Shown here in pieces: positions 1 through 8,472 of a DNA stretch of 64,000 bases. The first letter of the stretch is position 1; every line of letters starts with the position of its first letter. This DNA is from Gp6-AA40 sp963741135 (GTDB taxonomy: Bacteria; Acidobacteriota; Vicinamibacteria; Vicinamibacterales; UBA2999), in assembly GCA_963741135.1 (NCBI GenBank), contig CAVUHC010000003.1, positions 248,001-312,000 of the forward strand. Direction: 5' to 3'. A program made the translations under genes and the position numbers. A model generated the notes under the pieces. That model was not told the DNA's origin. It made no database searches and saw only the letters and a program-made list of their open reading frames with translations.

Positions 1-290
1 TGACGCCCGACGGAAAACAGCTCTGGTCGACGAGCAAGTTCAACAGCCGCGTCTACGCGTATTCCATGCCGGACCTCAAGTACCTCGGTGAGGTGAAAGT
101 GGGATTGGTGCCGGATTGGATCACGTTCACGCCGGACAGCAAGAAGCTCTATGTGGCCAATGCGCACGACAACACGGTATCTGTGATCGACGTTGCCGCG
201 CGGAAAGAGATCACGCGAATCAAGGTCGGGCAGATTCCCAAGCGCAACGCCACCGGAATCTTTCCAGCGCTTCCTTCAGGAACCAAGTAA
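1..290 (+). CDS. YVTN/lactonase-type beta-propeller protein, C-terminal fragment
   Basis: The gene is cut by the window edge; the open frame runs in from base 3 and stops at 288-290. The readable 96 residues contain two blade-like repeats, including VANAHDNTVSVIDVAARKEI, the typical 40-42 residue unit of extracytoplasmic YVTN seven-bladed propellers. These proteins are usually secreted and often sit near redox or metal proteins. The last 15 residues (ATGIFPALPSGTK) fall outside the propeller pattern. The substrate cannot be told from a C-terminal piece. A metallo-hydrolase gene follows 57 bp later on the same strand, so co-transcription is possible. Confidence 0.75.
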   Translation, partial: TPDGKQLWSTSKFNSRVYAYSMPDLKYLGEVKVGLVPDWITFTPDSKKLYVANAHDNTVSVIDVAARKEITRIKVGQIPKRNATGIFPALPSGTK

Positions 291-347
291 TGCCTTCGCC
301 GGCAAGCGTCCGCTTGCCGGCGCGTTCTCTCTCTTTCGAGGTCAGCC

Positions 348-1433
348 ATGATGAAGCCGTTGCAGACGATGCTGGTCGCCGCAGGTGTGGCCGCCGGACT
401 CGCGGGATCGATCGCGACCGCGCAAGTCACGGGGACGTTCGAGAGTCATCTGGCTGCGGCCAAGGCGGCGGCCGGGACGGAGCATACCGAGCTCTACACG
501 CGCATCTGCACGCAGGCGCAGGAAATGTCCAAGGCACCTTCGCCCGCTGCGCGGGCTTCGGCGGCCCAAGGCCCCACCGCTGCGCCGCAGGCTACGGCGA
601 GCCAGGGCCGCGCGGCTGGAGCAGGTGCCGCGCCGCAGCGCCAGGGGCCACCCCCGGCTGCGGAGTGGCACGCGGAGCCTGTCAAGGTGTTCGACAACCT
701 GTACTTCGTGGGCATGACCGAGTATTCCGCGTGGGCGGTCACGACGTCGCAAGGCATCATCGTGATTGACACGATCTACGACTACTCGATCGAAGACGAA
801 GTCGTGAATGGCCTGAAGAAGCTCGGGCTGAATCCGGCCGACATCAAGTACGCGCTCGTCAGTCACGCGCATACGGACCACATCGGCGGCGCAAAATACC
901 TTCAGGACCATTTCGGCACGCGCGTCGTGATGTCGAAAGAGGATTGGGACGTTGCGGACCGTTCGATCCGCGAGCCGATCCGGCCGAAGCGTGACATCGA
1001 GATGAAGGATGGCGACAAGCTCACGCTCGGCGATACGACGATCACGATGTATCTCACGCCTGGTCACACGCCCGGGACGATCTCGACGATCTTCCAGGTG
1101 AAGGATCGCGGTACGACGCATACCGTGGCGACGTGGGGCGGCACCGCGTTCAACTTCGCCCCCAAGCCCGAGAACTTCACGCCGTACATCGCGTCGGCGC
1201 AGCGGTTTCGCGACATCGCGACGAAGGCTGGCGCGGACGTCCTCCTCTCCAATCACACCATGTACGACGGGACGAAGGAGAAGGTGAAGGCGCTCGGCAC
1301 GCGCAAAGCGAACGAGCGGCATCCATATGTCATCGGCATCCAATCCATCCAGCGGTACCTCACCGTTGCCGAAGAATGCGGGAAGGCCGGCTTCGCCGGC
1401 ACCAGCGCGCTTGCGGCATCGAGCAGTCGCTAA
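348..1433 (+). CDS. Secreted MBL-fold metallo-hydrolase, subclass B3-like
   Basis: A 361-residue protein with an N-terminal signal peptide (residues 1-25, ending SIATAQ). An Ala/Pro/Gln-rich linker follows at about residues 62-105, then a metallo-beta-lactamase fold. Metal ligands can be read as HAHTDH (H173, H175, D177, H178), H240 in PGHTPG and H303 in SNHTMYDG. That all-His second set matches subclass B3 rather than the Cys-containing B1 class. The fold covers beta-lactamases, lactonases and other hydrolases, so antibiotic hydrolysis is only a possibility. The start follows a purine-rich stretch, and the preceding gene ends 57 bp upstream. Confidence 0.8.
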   Translation: MMKPLQTMLVAAGVAAGLAGSIATAQVTGTFESHLAAAKAAAGTEHTELYTRICTQAQEMSKAPSPAARASAAQGPTAAPQATASQGRAAGAGAAPQRQGPPPAAEWHAEPVKVFDNLYFVGMTEYSAWAVTTSQGIIVIDTIYDYSIEDEVVNGLKKLGLNPADIKYALVSHAHTDHIGGAKYLQDHFGTRVVMSKEDWDVADRSIREPIRPKRDIEMKDGDKLTLGDTTITMYLTPGHTPGTISTIFQVKDRGTTHTVATWGGTAFNFAPKPENFTPYIASAQRFRDIATKAGADVLLSNHTMYDGTKEKVKALGTRKANERHPYVIGIQSIQRYLTVAEECGKAGFAGTSALAASSSR

Positions 1434-1462
1434 TAAGATTACGAGTTGGCTCGACACTAAAT

Positions 1463-1539
1463 TAGCGATTCGTGATTTGTGATTCGTGATTGGCGATTGG
1501 AATCACCAATCACGAATCGCGAATCACGAATGACGAATG
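1463..1539. repeat. Palindromic word array (GATTCGTGA family)
   Basis: Units of the form GATTCGTGATT occur three to four times and then reappear as reverse complements (AATCACGAATC), so the stretch is an imperfect palindrome of about 75 bp. It fills the gap between the metallo-hydrolase and sdhC and stops just before the sdhC ribosome-binding site at 1546-1551. A related GGGATTCGGGA array lies at about 14.87-14.91 kb. Confidence 0.75.
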
Positions 1540-1555
1540 CCTGGCAGGAGGCTGG

Positions 1556-2359
1556 ATGCAAGTGATTCCGGTGACAGATGTGTCGCGCGGGTTCGGATCG
1601 ACGAGCCGGCGCGATGCGTGGTGGGCGGTACCGCTCGCGGTTTTTCTCGGTTTCTCGACGTTCGTCGTCTACTCGACATGGGCGGCGTTTCAGAACGCGC
1701 ATTACTCCTACGGCCCGTACCTCTCGCCGTTCTATGCACCTGAGATCTGGGGCGATTCACCCCACGCGTGGTTCGGATCGAAGCCGGCGTGGTTTCCTTC
1801 CTTTGTTCCTTTCTCCCCCGCGCTGCTGATCCTGCCGTTCCCGGGTCTCTTCCGGTTCACCTGTTATTACTATCGCGGCGCCTACTACAAGGCGTTCTGG
1901 GCCGACCCGCCGTCCTGCGCGGTCGGTGAGCCGCGGAAGAGCTACTGGGGCGAGCAATCCTTTCCGCTGATCTTCCAGAACGTCCATCGCTATTTCATGT
2001 ACATCGCGGTGCTGTTCCTTTTCATGCTGTCCTACGACGTGTGGAAGGCGATGTGGTGGCCCGATCCTGCGACCGGCGGCGAGAAGTTCGGCCTTGGCCT
2101 CGGTACGGTCATTCTCGCGGTGAACGTGGTTCTTCTCAGCTGCTACACCCTGGGCTGTCACGTCATGCGCCACATCGTCGGCGGGTCGCACGATGAAGTG
2201 TCGAAGCATCCTGTCTGCGACAAGGCGTACGCGTGCTCGAGCGCGCTCAACTACAAGCACCAGCTGTTCGCCTGGCTGAGTCTCTTCACGGTCGGCTTCT
2301 GTGACCTCTACGTCCGCCTCTGCTCGATGGGGATCTGGACAGACTTCCGGATCTTCTAG
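1556..2359 (+). CDS. sdhC: Succinate dehydrogenase membrane anchor subunit (single large SdhC)
   Basis: A 267-residue polytopic protein that anchors the following flavoprotein and iron-sulfur subunits. Hydrophobic segments lie at about residues 22-42, 84-100, 146-163, 181-200 and 237-256. The central block (TCYYYRGAYYKAF, then PPSCAVGE, then QNVHRYFMY) is the signature of the single-subunit anchor seen in actinobacterial Sdh1-type complexes. Cysteines C103, C121, C196, C201, C221 and C227 and several His are available as cofactor ligands. The start at 1556 is chosen because AGGAGG precedes it at 1546-1551; an upstream in-frame ATG at 1490 would translate the word array. First gene of sdhCAB. 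Confidence 0.8.
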   Translation: MQVIPVTDVSRGFGSTSRRDAWWAVPLAVFLGFSTFVVYSTWAAFQNAHYSYGPYLSPFYAPEIWGDSPHAWFGSKPAWFPSFVPFSPALLILPFPGLFRFTCYYYRGAYYKAFWADPPSCAVGEPRKSYWGEQSFPLIFQNVHRYFMYIAVLFLFMLSYDVWKAMWWPDPATGGEKFGLGLGTVILAVNVVLLSCYTLGCHVMRHIVGGSHDEVSKHPVCDKAYACSSALNYKHQLFAWLSLFTVGFCDLYVRLCSMGIWTDFRIF

Positions 2360-2468
2360 TGGACGGCATCAACGGCGGAAGCTACCACTACAACAGGCTG
2401 CTGACCGCGCGCTGGCGGGCCGCGACAACGGAGCGGCGCGTTACGACGCGCGAGGAATCCCCCCGGTA

Positions 2469-4286
2469 ATGGCCGTACACGCGACGTATACCTACGACGT
2501 CCTCGTCATTGGCGCCGGCGGCGCCGGACTGCGGGCCGCGATTGAGGCGGCCAATGCCGGCGTCACGGTCGGCTTGGTCTGCAAGTCGCTCCTCGGCAAG
2601 GCGCATACGGTCATGGCGGAAGGTGGCATGGCGGCCGCCATGGCCAACAACGACGACCGCGACAACTGGAAAGTGCACTTCGCCGACACGATGCGCGGCG
2701 GCCAGTACGTGAATAACTGGCGGATGGCGGAGATTCACGCGAAGGAGGCGCCCGATCGCGTCCGGGAGCTGGAAGGGTGGGGCGCCGTGTTCGACCGCAC
2801 CCCGGACGGCCGGATCAACCAGCGTAACTTCGGCGGCCACCGGTATCCGCGTCTTGCGCACGTCGGCGACCGGACGGGCCTCGAGCTGATTCGCACGCTC
2901 CAGGATCACACGAGCTACCTCGGCGTGACCGTCCACATGGAGCACACGGTCATCGATCTGCTGCTCGACAGCGGATGTGTCGCCGGGGCGGTCGCGTACG
3001 ACCGGGAACGCGGACGGTTCCATCTGTTTTCGGCCAAGGCCGTGATCCTGTCGACCGGGGGCGCGGGCCGCGCGTACAAGATCACCAGCAACAGCTGGGA
3101 AGGCACCGGCGACGGCATCGCGCTCGCCTACCGCGCGGGCGCTGAGCTGATCGACATGGAATTTATCCAGTTCCATCCCACCGGGATGGTCTGGCCGCCG
3201 AGCGTCAGGGGGATCCTCGTGACCGAAGGCGTCCGCGGTGAAGGCGGTGTGTTGAAGAACAGGGAAGGCCGCCGCTTCATGTTCGACGACATCCCCGACA
3301 ACTACAAGCCGCAGACGGCGTCGGATCCCGAGGAAGGCTGGCGGTACGTGCAGCACGACAAGGGCGCCCGCCGTCCGCCAGAGCTGCTCACGCGGGATCA
3401 TGTTGCGCGCTGCATCAACCGCGAGGTGAAGGCGGGACGCGGGTCTCCGCACGGCGGCGTGTTCCTCGACATCGCGTGGATCAAGGAGAAGCTGCCGAAC
3501 GCCGAGGAGCACATCAAGCGGAAACTCCCGAGCATGTATCACCAGTTCAAGGAGCTCGCCGACCTTGACATCACGAAAGAGCCGATGGAAGTCGGTCCGA
3601 CGATGCACTACATCATGGGCGGGATCCGCGTGGACGGCGACTCGCAGATGTCGAGCGTGGAGGGGCTGTTTGCAGCGGGGGAGTGCGCGTCGGGGATCAA
3701 CGGCGCCAACCGTCTCGGCGGCAACTCGCTCTCCGATCTGATCGTGTTCGGCAAGCGGGCCGGCGAGTACGCGTCGCGGTTCGCGAAGGAGAGCGGTCAG
3801 CCGCGCCTCGACGAAGCCGCCGCTGACCGCGCCATCACGGAGTCGCTTGTGCCGTTTAATCGAGGCTCCCACGGCGAGAACCCGTACAACGTCCAGCAGG
3901 ACCTGCAGGAGGCGATGCAGAACCTCGTGGGCATTGTCCGCACCGAATCGGAAATGCAGCAGGCGCTGAACGAGCTCGGGCACCTGAACGAGCGCCTCGC
4001 GCGGGTCGGCGTCGAGGGACACCGCGAGTATCACTCCGGCTGGCACACGTCCATCGATCTGAAGAACCTGCTACCGGTATCGGAAGCCATCACGCGCTCG
4101 GCGATCGAGCGCAAGGAAAGCCGCGGCGGCCACTTCCGTGAGGATTATCCGGACAGGTCTCCTGTATTGGGCGCGGTCAACATCATGGTGAAGCTGGTCC
4201 CCGGCGTGGGGATGCGCGTGTCTCGGATCCCGATCCCGCCGATGCCAGACCATCTGAAGCAGGCGATCGAGGAGCAAAAAACCTAA
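2469..4286 (+). CDS. sdhA: Succinate dehydrogenase/fumarate reductase flavoprotein subunit
   Basis: A 605-residue flavoprotein that interconverts succinate and fumarate on the cytoplasmic side. The dinucleotide-binding motif GAGGAG lies at residues 15-20, and the FAD-linking histidine region is KAHTVMAEGG (H46). Substrate and FAD motifs follow: QFHPTGMVWPP, TEGVRGEGG, HYIMGG and NRLGGNSLSD. The start at 2469 leaves a 109-bp gap after sdhC; frame-open codons further upstream overlap sdhC and lack similarity to the family. Its stop shares one base with the sdhB start (TAATG), indicating translational coupling. Confidence 0.92.
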   Translation: MAVHATYTYDVLVIGAGGAGLRAAIEAANAGVTVGLVCKSLLGKAHTVMAEGGMAAAMANNDDRDNWKVHFADTMRGGQYVNNWRMAEIHAKEAPDRVRELEGWGAVFDRTPDGRINQRNFGGHRYPRLAHVGDRTGLELIRTLQDHTSYLGVTVHMEHTVIDLLLDSGCVAGAVAYDRERGRFHLFSAKAVILSTGGAGRAYKITSNSWEGTGDGIALAYRAGAELIDMEFIQFHPTGMVWPPSVRGILVTEGVRGEGGVLKNREGRRFMFDDIPDNYKPQTASDPEEGWRYVQHDKGARRPPELLTRDHVARCINREVKAGRGSPHGGVFLDIAWIKEKLPNAEEHIKRKLPSMYHQFKELADLDITKEPMEVGPTMHYIMGGIRVDGDSQMSSVEGLFAAGECASGINGANRLGGNSLSDLIVFGKRAGEYASRFAKESGQPRLDEAAADRAITESLVPFNRGSHGENPYNVQQDLQEAMQNLVGIVRTESEMQQALNELGHLNERLARVGVEGHREYHSGWHTSIDLKNLLPVSEAITRSAIERKESRGGHFREDYPDRSPVLGAVNIMVKLVPGVGMRVSRIPIPPMPDHLKQAIEEQKT

Positions 4287-5029
4287 TGCGGGATCAGGCG
4301 ACGTTTCGGATCTGGCGCACCCAACCCGATGGTGGCGGAGGCTTCAGGGACTACACGACGGCGGTGTCGGACGGAATGGTGGTGCTCGACGCCGTGCACC
4401 GCATCCAGGCCGAGCAGGCGCCCGACCTGGCCGTCCGCTGGAACTGCAAGGCGGGGAAGTGCGGCTCGTGCTCAGCCGAGGTGAACGGGAAGCCGCGGCT
4501 GATGTGCATGACCCGTCTGAACAACCTGAACCTCGAGGAGCCGGTCATCGTGGAACCGATGCGCACGTTCCCGCCCATCAGGGACCTCGTCACCGACGTG
4601 TCGTGGAACTACCAGGTCAAGAAGGGGATCAGGAAGATCACGCCGCGTCCGCCCGACGCCCCGGACGCCACGTGGCGTATGGCGCAGCGCGACATCGATC
4701 GCGTCCAGGAGTTCCGGAAATGCATCGAGTGTTTCCTGTGCCAGGACGTCTGTCACGTGTTGCGCGAGCACAAGAAGTTCGACGAGTTCATCGGTCCGCG
4801 GTACTTCGTGTACGCAGCGGCGCTCGAGATGAACCCGATCGACACGGCCGACCGGATTCCCGACATGAAGGACAAAGCGGGGATCGGCTACTGCAACATC
4901 ACCAAGTGCTGCACGAACGTCTGTCCGGAGCACATCCACATCACCGACAACGCCATCATCCCGCTCAAAGAGCGCGTCGTCAGCCGGTACTACGATCCGG
5001 TCACAAGATTCTTGCAGATGTTCAAGTAG
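4286..5029 (+). CDS. sdhB: Succinate dehydrogenase/fumarate reductase iron-sulfur subunit
   Basis: A 247-residue electron-transfer subunit. The [2Fe-2S] ligands are C54, C59, C62 and C74 in the N-terminal ferredoxin domain. The C-terminal domain has CIECFLCQDVC (C146, C149, C152, C156) and a second set around CCTNVCPEH for the [4Fe-4S] and [3Fe-4S] clusters. It links the flavoprotein to the quinone site in the anchor. The start overlaps the sdhA stop by one base. A word array (5030-5107) follows directly after the stop. Confidence 0.92.
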   Translation: MRDQATFRIWRTQPDGGGGFRDYTTAVSDGMVVLDAVHRIQAEQAPDLAVRWNCKAGKCGSCSAEVNGKPRLMCMTRLNNLNLEEPVIVEPMRTFPPIRDLVTDVSWNYQVKKGIRKITPRPPDAPDATWRMAQRDIDRVQEFRKCIECFLCQDVCHVLREHKKFDEFIGPRYFVYAAALEMNPIDTADRIPDMKDKAGIGYCNITKCCTNVCPEHIHITDNAIIPLKERVVSRYYDPVTRFLQMFK

Positions 5030-5107
5030 GAAGTTCGAAGGTCGAAGGCTTTTCGCGTCACTTCCCAACTTACTTCCAACTTCAAACTTCGCACTTTGAA
5101 CTTCCAG
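5030..5107. repeat. Palindromic word array (AACTTC/GAAGTT family)
   Basis: Immediately after the sdhB stop the sequence alternates GAAGTTCGAAGG words with their complements (CCAACTTCAAACTTC, TTTGAACTTCC). The two ends can fold back on each other. The same word family recurs at 10576-10648, downstream of and inside the end of lipA. It may act as a transcript end, but no T tract follows. Confidence 0.7.
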
Positions 5108-5133
5108 CCCGGCTGTGTAGTATGTGCCTCACT

Positions 5134-5269
5134 GAAGCCACCGGGGAGGCTTCTGATCCCACCTCTGGTTCCCTTCGGTCCCCGGAGTTGCCGCTCGCTG
5201 CTGTAACGGTCTCAGCAGCCCGCAGCAATCGTTTCGACGGCGTCTCGGCGTACCCCAAGGCAACTTCGG
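5134..5269 (+). ncRNA. Structured leader RNA candidate (unidentified class)
   Basis: Three helices can be drawn. Helix 1 pairs 5134-5139 (GAAGCC) with 5148-5153 (GGCTTC) around an 8-base loop. Helix 2 is an 11-bp stem, 5182-5192 (CCGGAGTTGCC) with 5259-5269 (GGCAACTTCGG), with one G-U pair. It encloses helix 3, 5197-5203 (GCTGCTG) with 5213-5219 (CAGCAGC). The helix-1 loop bases 5141-5147 (CCGGGGA) are also perfectly complementary to 5179-5185 (TCCCCGG), which overlaps the 5' arm of helix 2, so the two pairings compete. The structure ends two bases before a strong AGGAGGGG ribosome-binding site of the next gene. This resembles a riboswitch or protein-binding leader, but I do not recognise the class. 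Confidence 0.5.
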
Positions 5270-5283
5270 AAGGAGGGGAATGC

Positions 5284-5505
5284 GTGAACGCAAAGGGCAG
5301 CTTCAAGGGTCAGCCCGCTCCATGCGGGAAAATCGTCGACGGGGAACACTACGAAGACCATGACGACGACTGCGTCGTCACGCGGGAAGTGGAATATTCG
5401 TGCGGGTGCATGAGCGTCCAGCACGAGTACCACGACGGCAGCGTGAGCCGGAGGATCGTCCGCCACGACGGGCACGTCCTGATGGATGAGCTGTCAGCGG
5501 AATAA
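5284..5505 (+). CDS. Small acidic Cys/His/Asp-rich protein of unknown function
   Basis: A 73-residue protein starting at GTG, chosen because AGGAGGGG lies at 5271-5278 and because the ATG at 5280 is in another frame that stops early. It has four cysteines (PCGK, DDDC and SCGC), an acidic/His patch (EHYEDHDDD) and several further His residues, which suggests metal binding. No signal peptide or membrane segment is visible. It lies between two succinate/fumarate oxidoreductase operons, behind a structured leader, so it may be regulated with respiration. I do not recognise the family. Confidence 0.6.
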   Translation: MNAKGSFKGQPAPCGKIVDGEHYEDHDDDCVVTREVEYSCGCMSVQHEYHDGSVSRRIVRHDGHVLMDELSAE

Positions 5506-5571
5506 CGCACGACTCACAGAAGGCCGCTTTCCGCACAACGAAGGTACGAACCACGGTCGGCGGAGGAAACG

Positions 5572-7371
5572 GTGATCCCTAATCATGACGTTGTGCTCGT
5601 AGGCGGCGGCGGCGCCGGTCTTCGCGCGGCTATCGCCATCGCTGAAACCAATCCACGCCTCGATATCGCGGTCGTCTCCAAGGTGTATCCGATGCGGAGC
5701 CACACAGTGTCCGCGGAAGGAGGCGCCGCGGGCGCGATTGCTCCCGATGACAGTCTCGACGAGCACGCCTTCGACACGATTGCCGGCGGCGACTGGCTGA
5801 CCGACCAGGATGCGGTCGAGGCGTTCGTCAAGGAGGCGCCCAGGGAGCTCTTGCAGCTCGAACATTGGGGCTGCCCGTGGAGCCGCGAGCCCGATGGCCG
5901 CGTCGCCGTGCGGCCGTTCGGCGGCATGAAGAAAATGCGCACGTGGTTTGCCGCCGACAAGACCGGGTTCCACATGCTGCACACGCTGTTCCAGACCTCT
6001 CTCAAGTACACAACTGTCAAGCGGTACGACGAATGGTTCGTGACGAGGATTCTGGTCGATGAAGGACGCGCGCAGGGCGTGGTCGCGATCGATCTCGCCT
6101 CGGGACGCGTCGAAGCGATCACCGCACGGGCGGTGATCCTGTGCACCGGCGGATGCGGCAAGGTCTTTCCGTTCACGACCAATGCCTCGATCAACACCGG
6201 CGACGGCATGAGCCTGGCCTATCGCGCGGGCGCGCCGCTCAAGGACATGGAATTCGTCCAGTACCATCCGACGGGCCTGCCGTTTACCGGCATCCTGATC
6301 ACGGAAGCCGCGCGGGCCGAAGGTGGGTACCTGATCAACAAGGACGGCTACCGATACCTGCAGGACTACAACCTCGGCACGCCGCACAAGGATCCGGTCT
6401 TCAAGTCGATGGAGCTCGGGCCGCGCGATCGTCTGTCCCAGGCGTTCATGCAGGAACTGGCCAAGGGGCGGACGATCGCGACGCCGTACGGACCGGTCGT
6501 GCACCTCGACCTCCGTCATCTCGGCGCGAAGAAGATCGATTCCAAGATCCCGTTCGTTCGCGAGCTGTGCAAGAAATACCAGAACGTCGACCCGGTCACC
6601 GAGCTGATTCCCGTGCGGCCGGTCGTCCACTACATGATGGGCGGCGTCCACACCGACATCAACGGCGCCACGCCGTTGCCCGGGCTCTACGCCGTCGGTG
6701 AAACGGCGTGCGTCAGCATCAACGGCGCCAACCGGCTTGGCTCGAACTCGCTGCCCGAGTTGCTTGTCTTCGGCGCGCGCGCCGGGCGCGTGGCGGCTGA
6801 GTACGCCTCGCGCGTGTTCGATGTGACGGCGGGGGTCGTGGCGCAGGCCGAGGACGAGCGGCGCCGCGTCGAGCACGAACTGCTGAATAGGAAAGGGCAC
6901 GAGCGCATCGCCAATCTGCGCGAGGAGATGCAGAAGACGATGGAAGAGAGTGCCGGGATCTACCGGACGGGCGCGGCTCTGGCGAAGGGGATCGAGCAGC
7001 TCCGGCGTATGCGGGCGCGCTTCGCCGACATCGCCATCGAGGACACCAGTCGCACTTTCAACACGGAGCGGGTATCGGCGCTCGAACTGTCGTTCATGCT
7101 CGACATCGCCGAGACGATCGTCGCGTCCGCGGTGAAGCGCCATGAATCGCGCGGCGCACACCAGCGCACCGATTTTCCCGCGCGTGACGACGTCCGGTTT
7201 CTCTCGCATTCGCTCGTCTACCGGAATGCGGACGGATCACCACGGGTCGAGTACTTGCCTGTCACCATCACCCGCTGGCCGCCGGCCGAGCGGGTTTACG
7301 GGGAGGCGGCTGCGCATGCGGGACCACATCACACTGCAAATAGCGCGCTATCTGCCGGAGAAGCAGTCTGA
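5572..7371 (+). CDS. frdA: Fumarate reductase/succinate dehydrogenase flavoprotein, second copy
   Basis: A 599-residue flavoprotein of the classical enterobacterial FrdA/SdhA type. It has GGGGAG (residues 11-16), the covalent-FAD histidine in RSHTVSAEGG (H44), QYHPTG, TEAARAEGG, HYMMGG and NRLGSNSLPE. It starts at GTG with GGAGGA at 5562-5567. It differs from the first flavoprotein in the FAD-linking loop (RSHTV instead of KAHTV). It opens a four-gene frdABCD cluster and overlaps the next gene by 56 bases, which is unusually long for a coupled pair. Confidence 0.92.
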   Translation: MIPNHDVVLVGGGGAGLRAAIAIAETNPRLDIAVVSKVYPMRSHTVSAEGGAAGAIAPDDSLDEHAFDTIAGGDWLTDQDAVEAFVKEAPRELLQLEHWGCPWSREPDGRVAVRPFGGMKKMRTWFAADKTGFHMLHTLFQTSLKYTTVKRYDEWFVTRILVDEGRAQGVVAIDLASGRVEAITARAVILCTGGCGKVFPFTTNASINTGDGMSLAYRAGAPLKDMEFVQYHPTGLPFTGILITEAARAEGGYLINKDGYRYLQDYNLGTPHKDPVFKSMELGPRDRLSQAFMQELAKGRTIATPYGPVVHLDLRHLGAKKIDSKIPFVRELCKKYQNVDPVTELIPVRPVVHYMMGGVHTDINGATPLPGLYAVGETACVSINGANRLGSNSLPELLVFGARAGRVAAEYASRVFDVTAGVVAQAEDERRRVEHELLNRKGHERIANLREEMQKTMEESAGIYRTGAALAKGIEQLRRMRARFADIAIEDTSRTFNTERVSALELSFMLDIAETIVASAVKRHESRGAHQRTDFPARDDVRFLSHSLVYRNADGSPRVEYLPVTITRWPPAERVYGEAAAHAGPHHTANSALSAGEAV

Positions 7372-8056
7372 ACCGACGTTCGACGAGCACGAGGTGCCGT
7401 GCCCGAAGGACTGGGTCGTCCTGGATGGCCTGAACTACATCAAGGACAAGATCGACGGCACCCTGTCATATCGCTGGTCCTGCAGGATGGGAATCTGCGG
7501 GAGCTGTGGCATGACCGTGAACGGCGAGCCGAAGCTGACGTGCGCCACGTTCCTGGCCGACTACGCGCCCGGACCGCTGCGGATCGAGCCGCTCCGGAAT
7601 TTCCCGGTCATCCGCGATCTGATCGTCGATATCGGCGATTTCATGCGGAAGCTCGTGAGCGTCAAGCCGTTTATCGTGCGCCGCTACGACAAGCCGCTGT
7701 CGGAGGGCGAGTACCTGCAGACGCCGCAGGAGCTCGACGAGTACAAGCAGTTCAGCATGTGCATCAACTGCATGCTGTGCTACGCGGCATGCCCGGTCTA
7801 CGGCCTGGATCCGAAGTTCATCGGCCCGGCCGCGATCGCGCTCGCACAGCGGTACAACCTGGACAACCGGGACGAGGGCGCGAAGCAGCGGATGGAGGTG
7901 CTCTCCGAGCACGCGGGGATCTGGGGCTGCACCTTCGTCGGCGAATGCACGAAGGTCTGTCCCAAGCACGTCGATCCTGCCGGCGCCATACAGCGCTACA
8001 AGCTGACGGCGGCGCTCGAAGAGATGAAGACGTTCTTCATGCCGAGGGGGGCATAG
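7316..8056 (+). CDS. frdB: Fumarate reductase iron-sulfur subunit, second copy
   Basis: A 246-residue electron-transfer subunit with [2Fe-2S] ligands C56, C61, C64 and C76, then CINCMLCYAACP and CTFVGECTKVCP for the two further clusters. The start MRDHITLQIARYL at 7316 is supported by FrdB similarity, which begins there, although the frame is open further upstream inside frdA. The overlap with frdA is therefore 56 bases. The stop overlaps the frdC GTG by one base. Confidence 0.9.
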   Translation: MRDHITLQIARYLPEKQSEPTFDEHEVPCPKDWVVLDGLNYIKDKIDGTLSYRWSCRMGICGSCGMTVNGEPKLTCATFLADYAPGPLRIEPLRNFPVIRDLIVDIGDFMRKLVSVKPFIVRRYDKPLSEGEYLQTPQELDEYKQFSMCINCMLCYAACPVYGLDPKFIGPAAIALAQRYNLDNRDEGAKQRMEVLSEHAGIWGCTFVGECTKVCPKHVDPAGAIQRYKLTAALEEMKTFFMPRGA

Positions 8057-8472
8057 TGGCTGGGAGTCCCAACTACACCGACTATCATCCGCGCTGGCTG
8101 CGCCGCCGCGTGTCGACGTACTGGTGGCTGGGGAGCTGGTCCTACTTCGCGTTCGTCCTTCGCGAAGCGAGCTGTCTCTTCGTGGCGTGGTTCGTCGTCT
8201 ACCTTCTCCTGCTCGTGCGCGCGGTGCTGCAGGGGGAGGCGAACTACCAGGAGTTCATGTCGTGGTCGGCAACGCCGGCGATCTTCTGGCTCAACGTCGT
8301 GAGCTTTCTGTTCCTGGTCTACCACGCGTACACCTTCTTCGACGCTGCCCCGCGTGCGATGGTGGTGCACCTCGGCAAGACGCGCGTGCCCGCCTCGCTG
8401 ATTGCCGGCGGTCACTACGCGGCGTGGGTCGTGGTCTCGGCCGTCATCTTCTGGGTCCTGCTGAGGGCGTAA
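8056..8472 (+). CDS. frdC: Fumarate reductase membrane anchor subunit C
   Basis: A 138-residue membrane protein with the FrdC-type N terminus (YHPRWLRRRVSTYWWLGSWS) and three hydrophobic segments at roughly residues 25-52, 70-90 and 110-135. FrdC and FrdD form the haem-free quinone-binding anchor of four-subunit quinol:fumarate reductases. It starts at a GTG sharing one base with the frdB stop, and the next gene starts immediately after its TAA. Confidence 0.85.
   Translation: MAGSPNYTDYHPRWLRRRVSTYWWLGSWSYFAFVLREASCLFVAWFVVYLLLLVRAVLQGEANYQEFMSWSATPAIFWLNVVSFLFLVYHAYTFFDAAPRAMVVHLGKTRVPASLIAGGHYAAWVVVSAVIFWVLLRA

Noticed and set aside
342..1457. Long minus-strand open frame opposite the metallo-hydrolase
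   Set aside because: It mirrors a gene with a clear signal peptide and metal motifs and has Arg/His-rich composition typical of antisense GC-rich frames.
2388..4046. 550-residue minus-strand open frame opposite sdhA
   Set aside because: Antisense shadow of a well-identified flavoprotein; no recognisable motifs.
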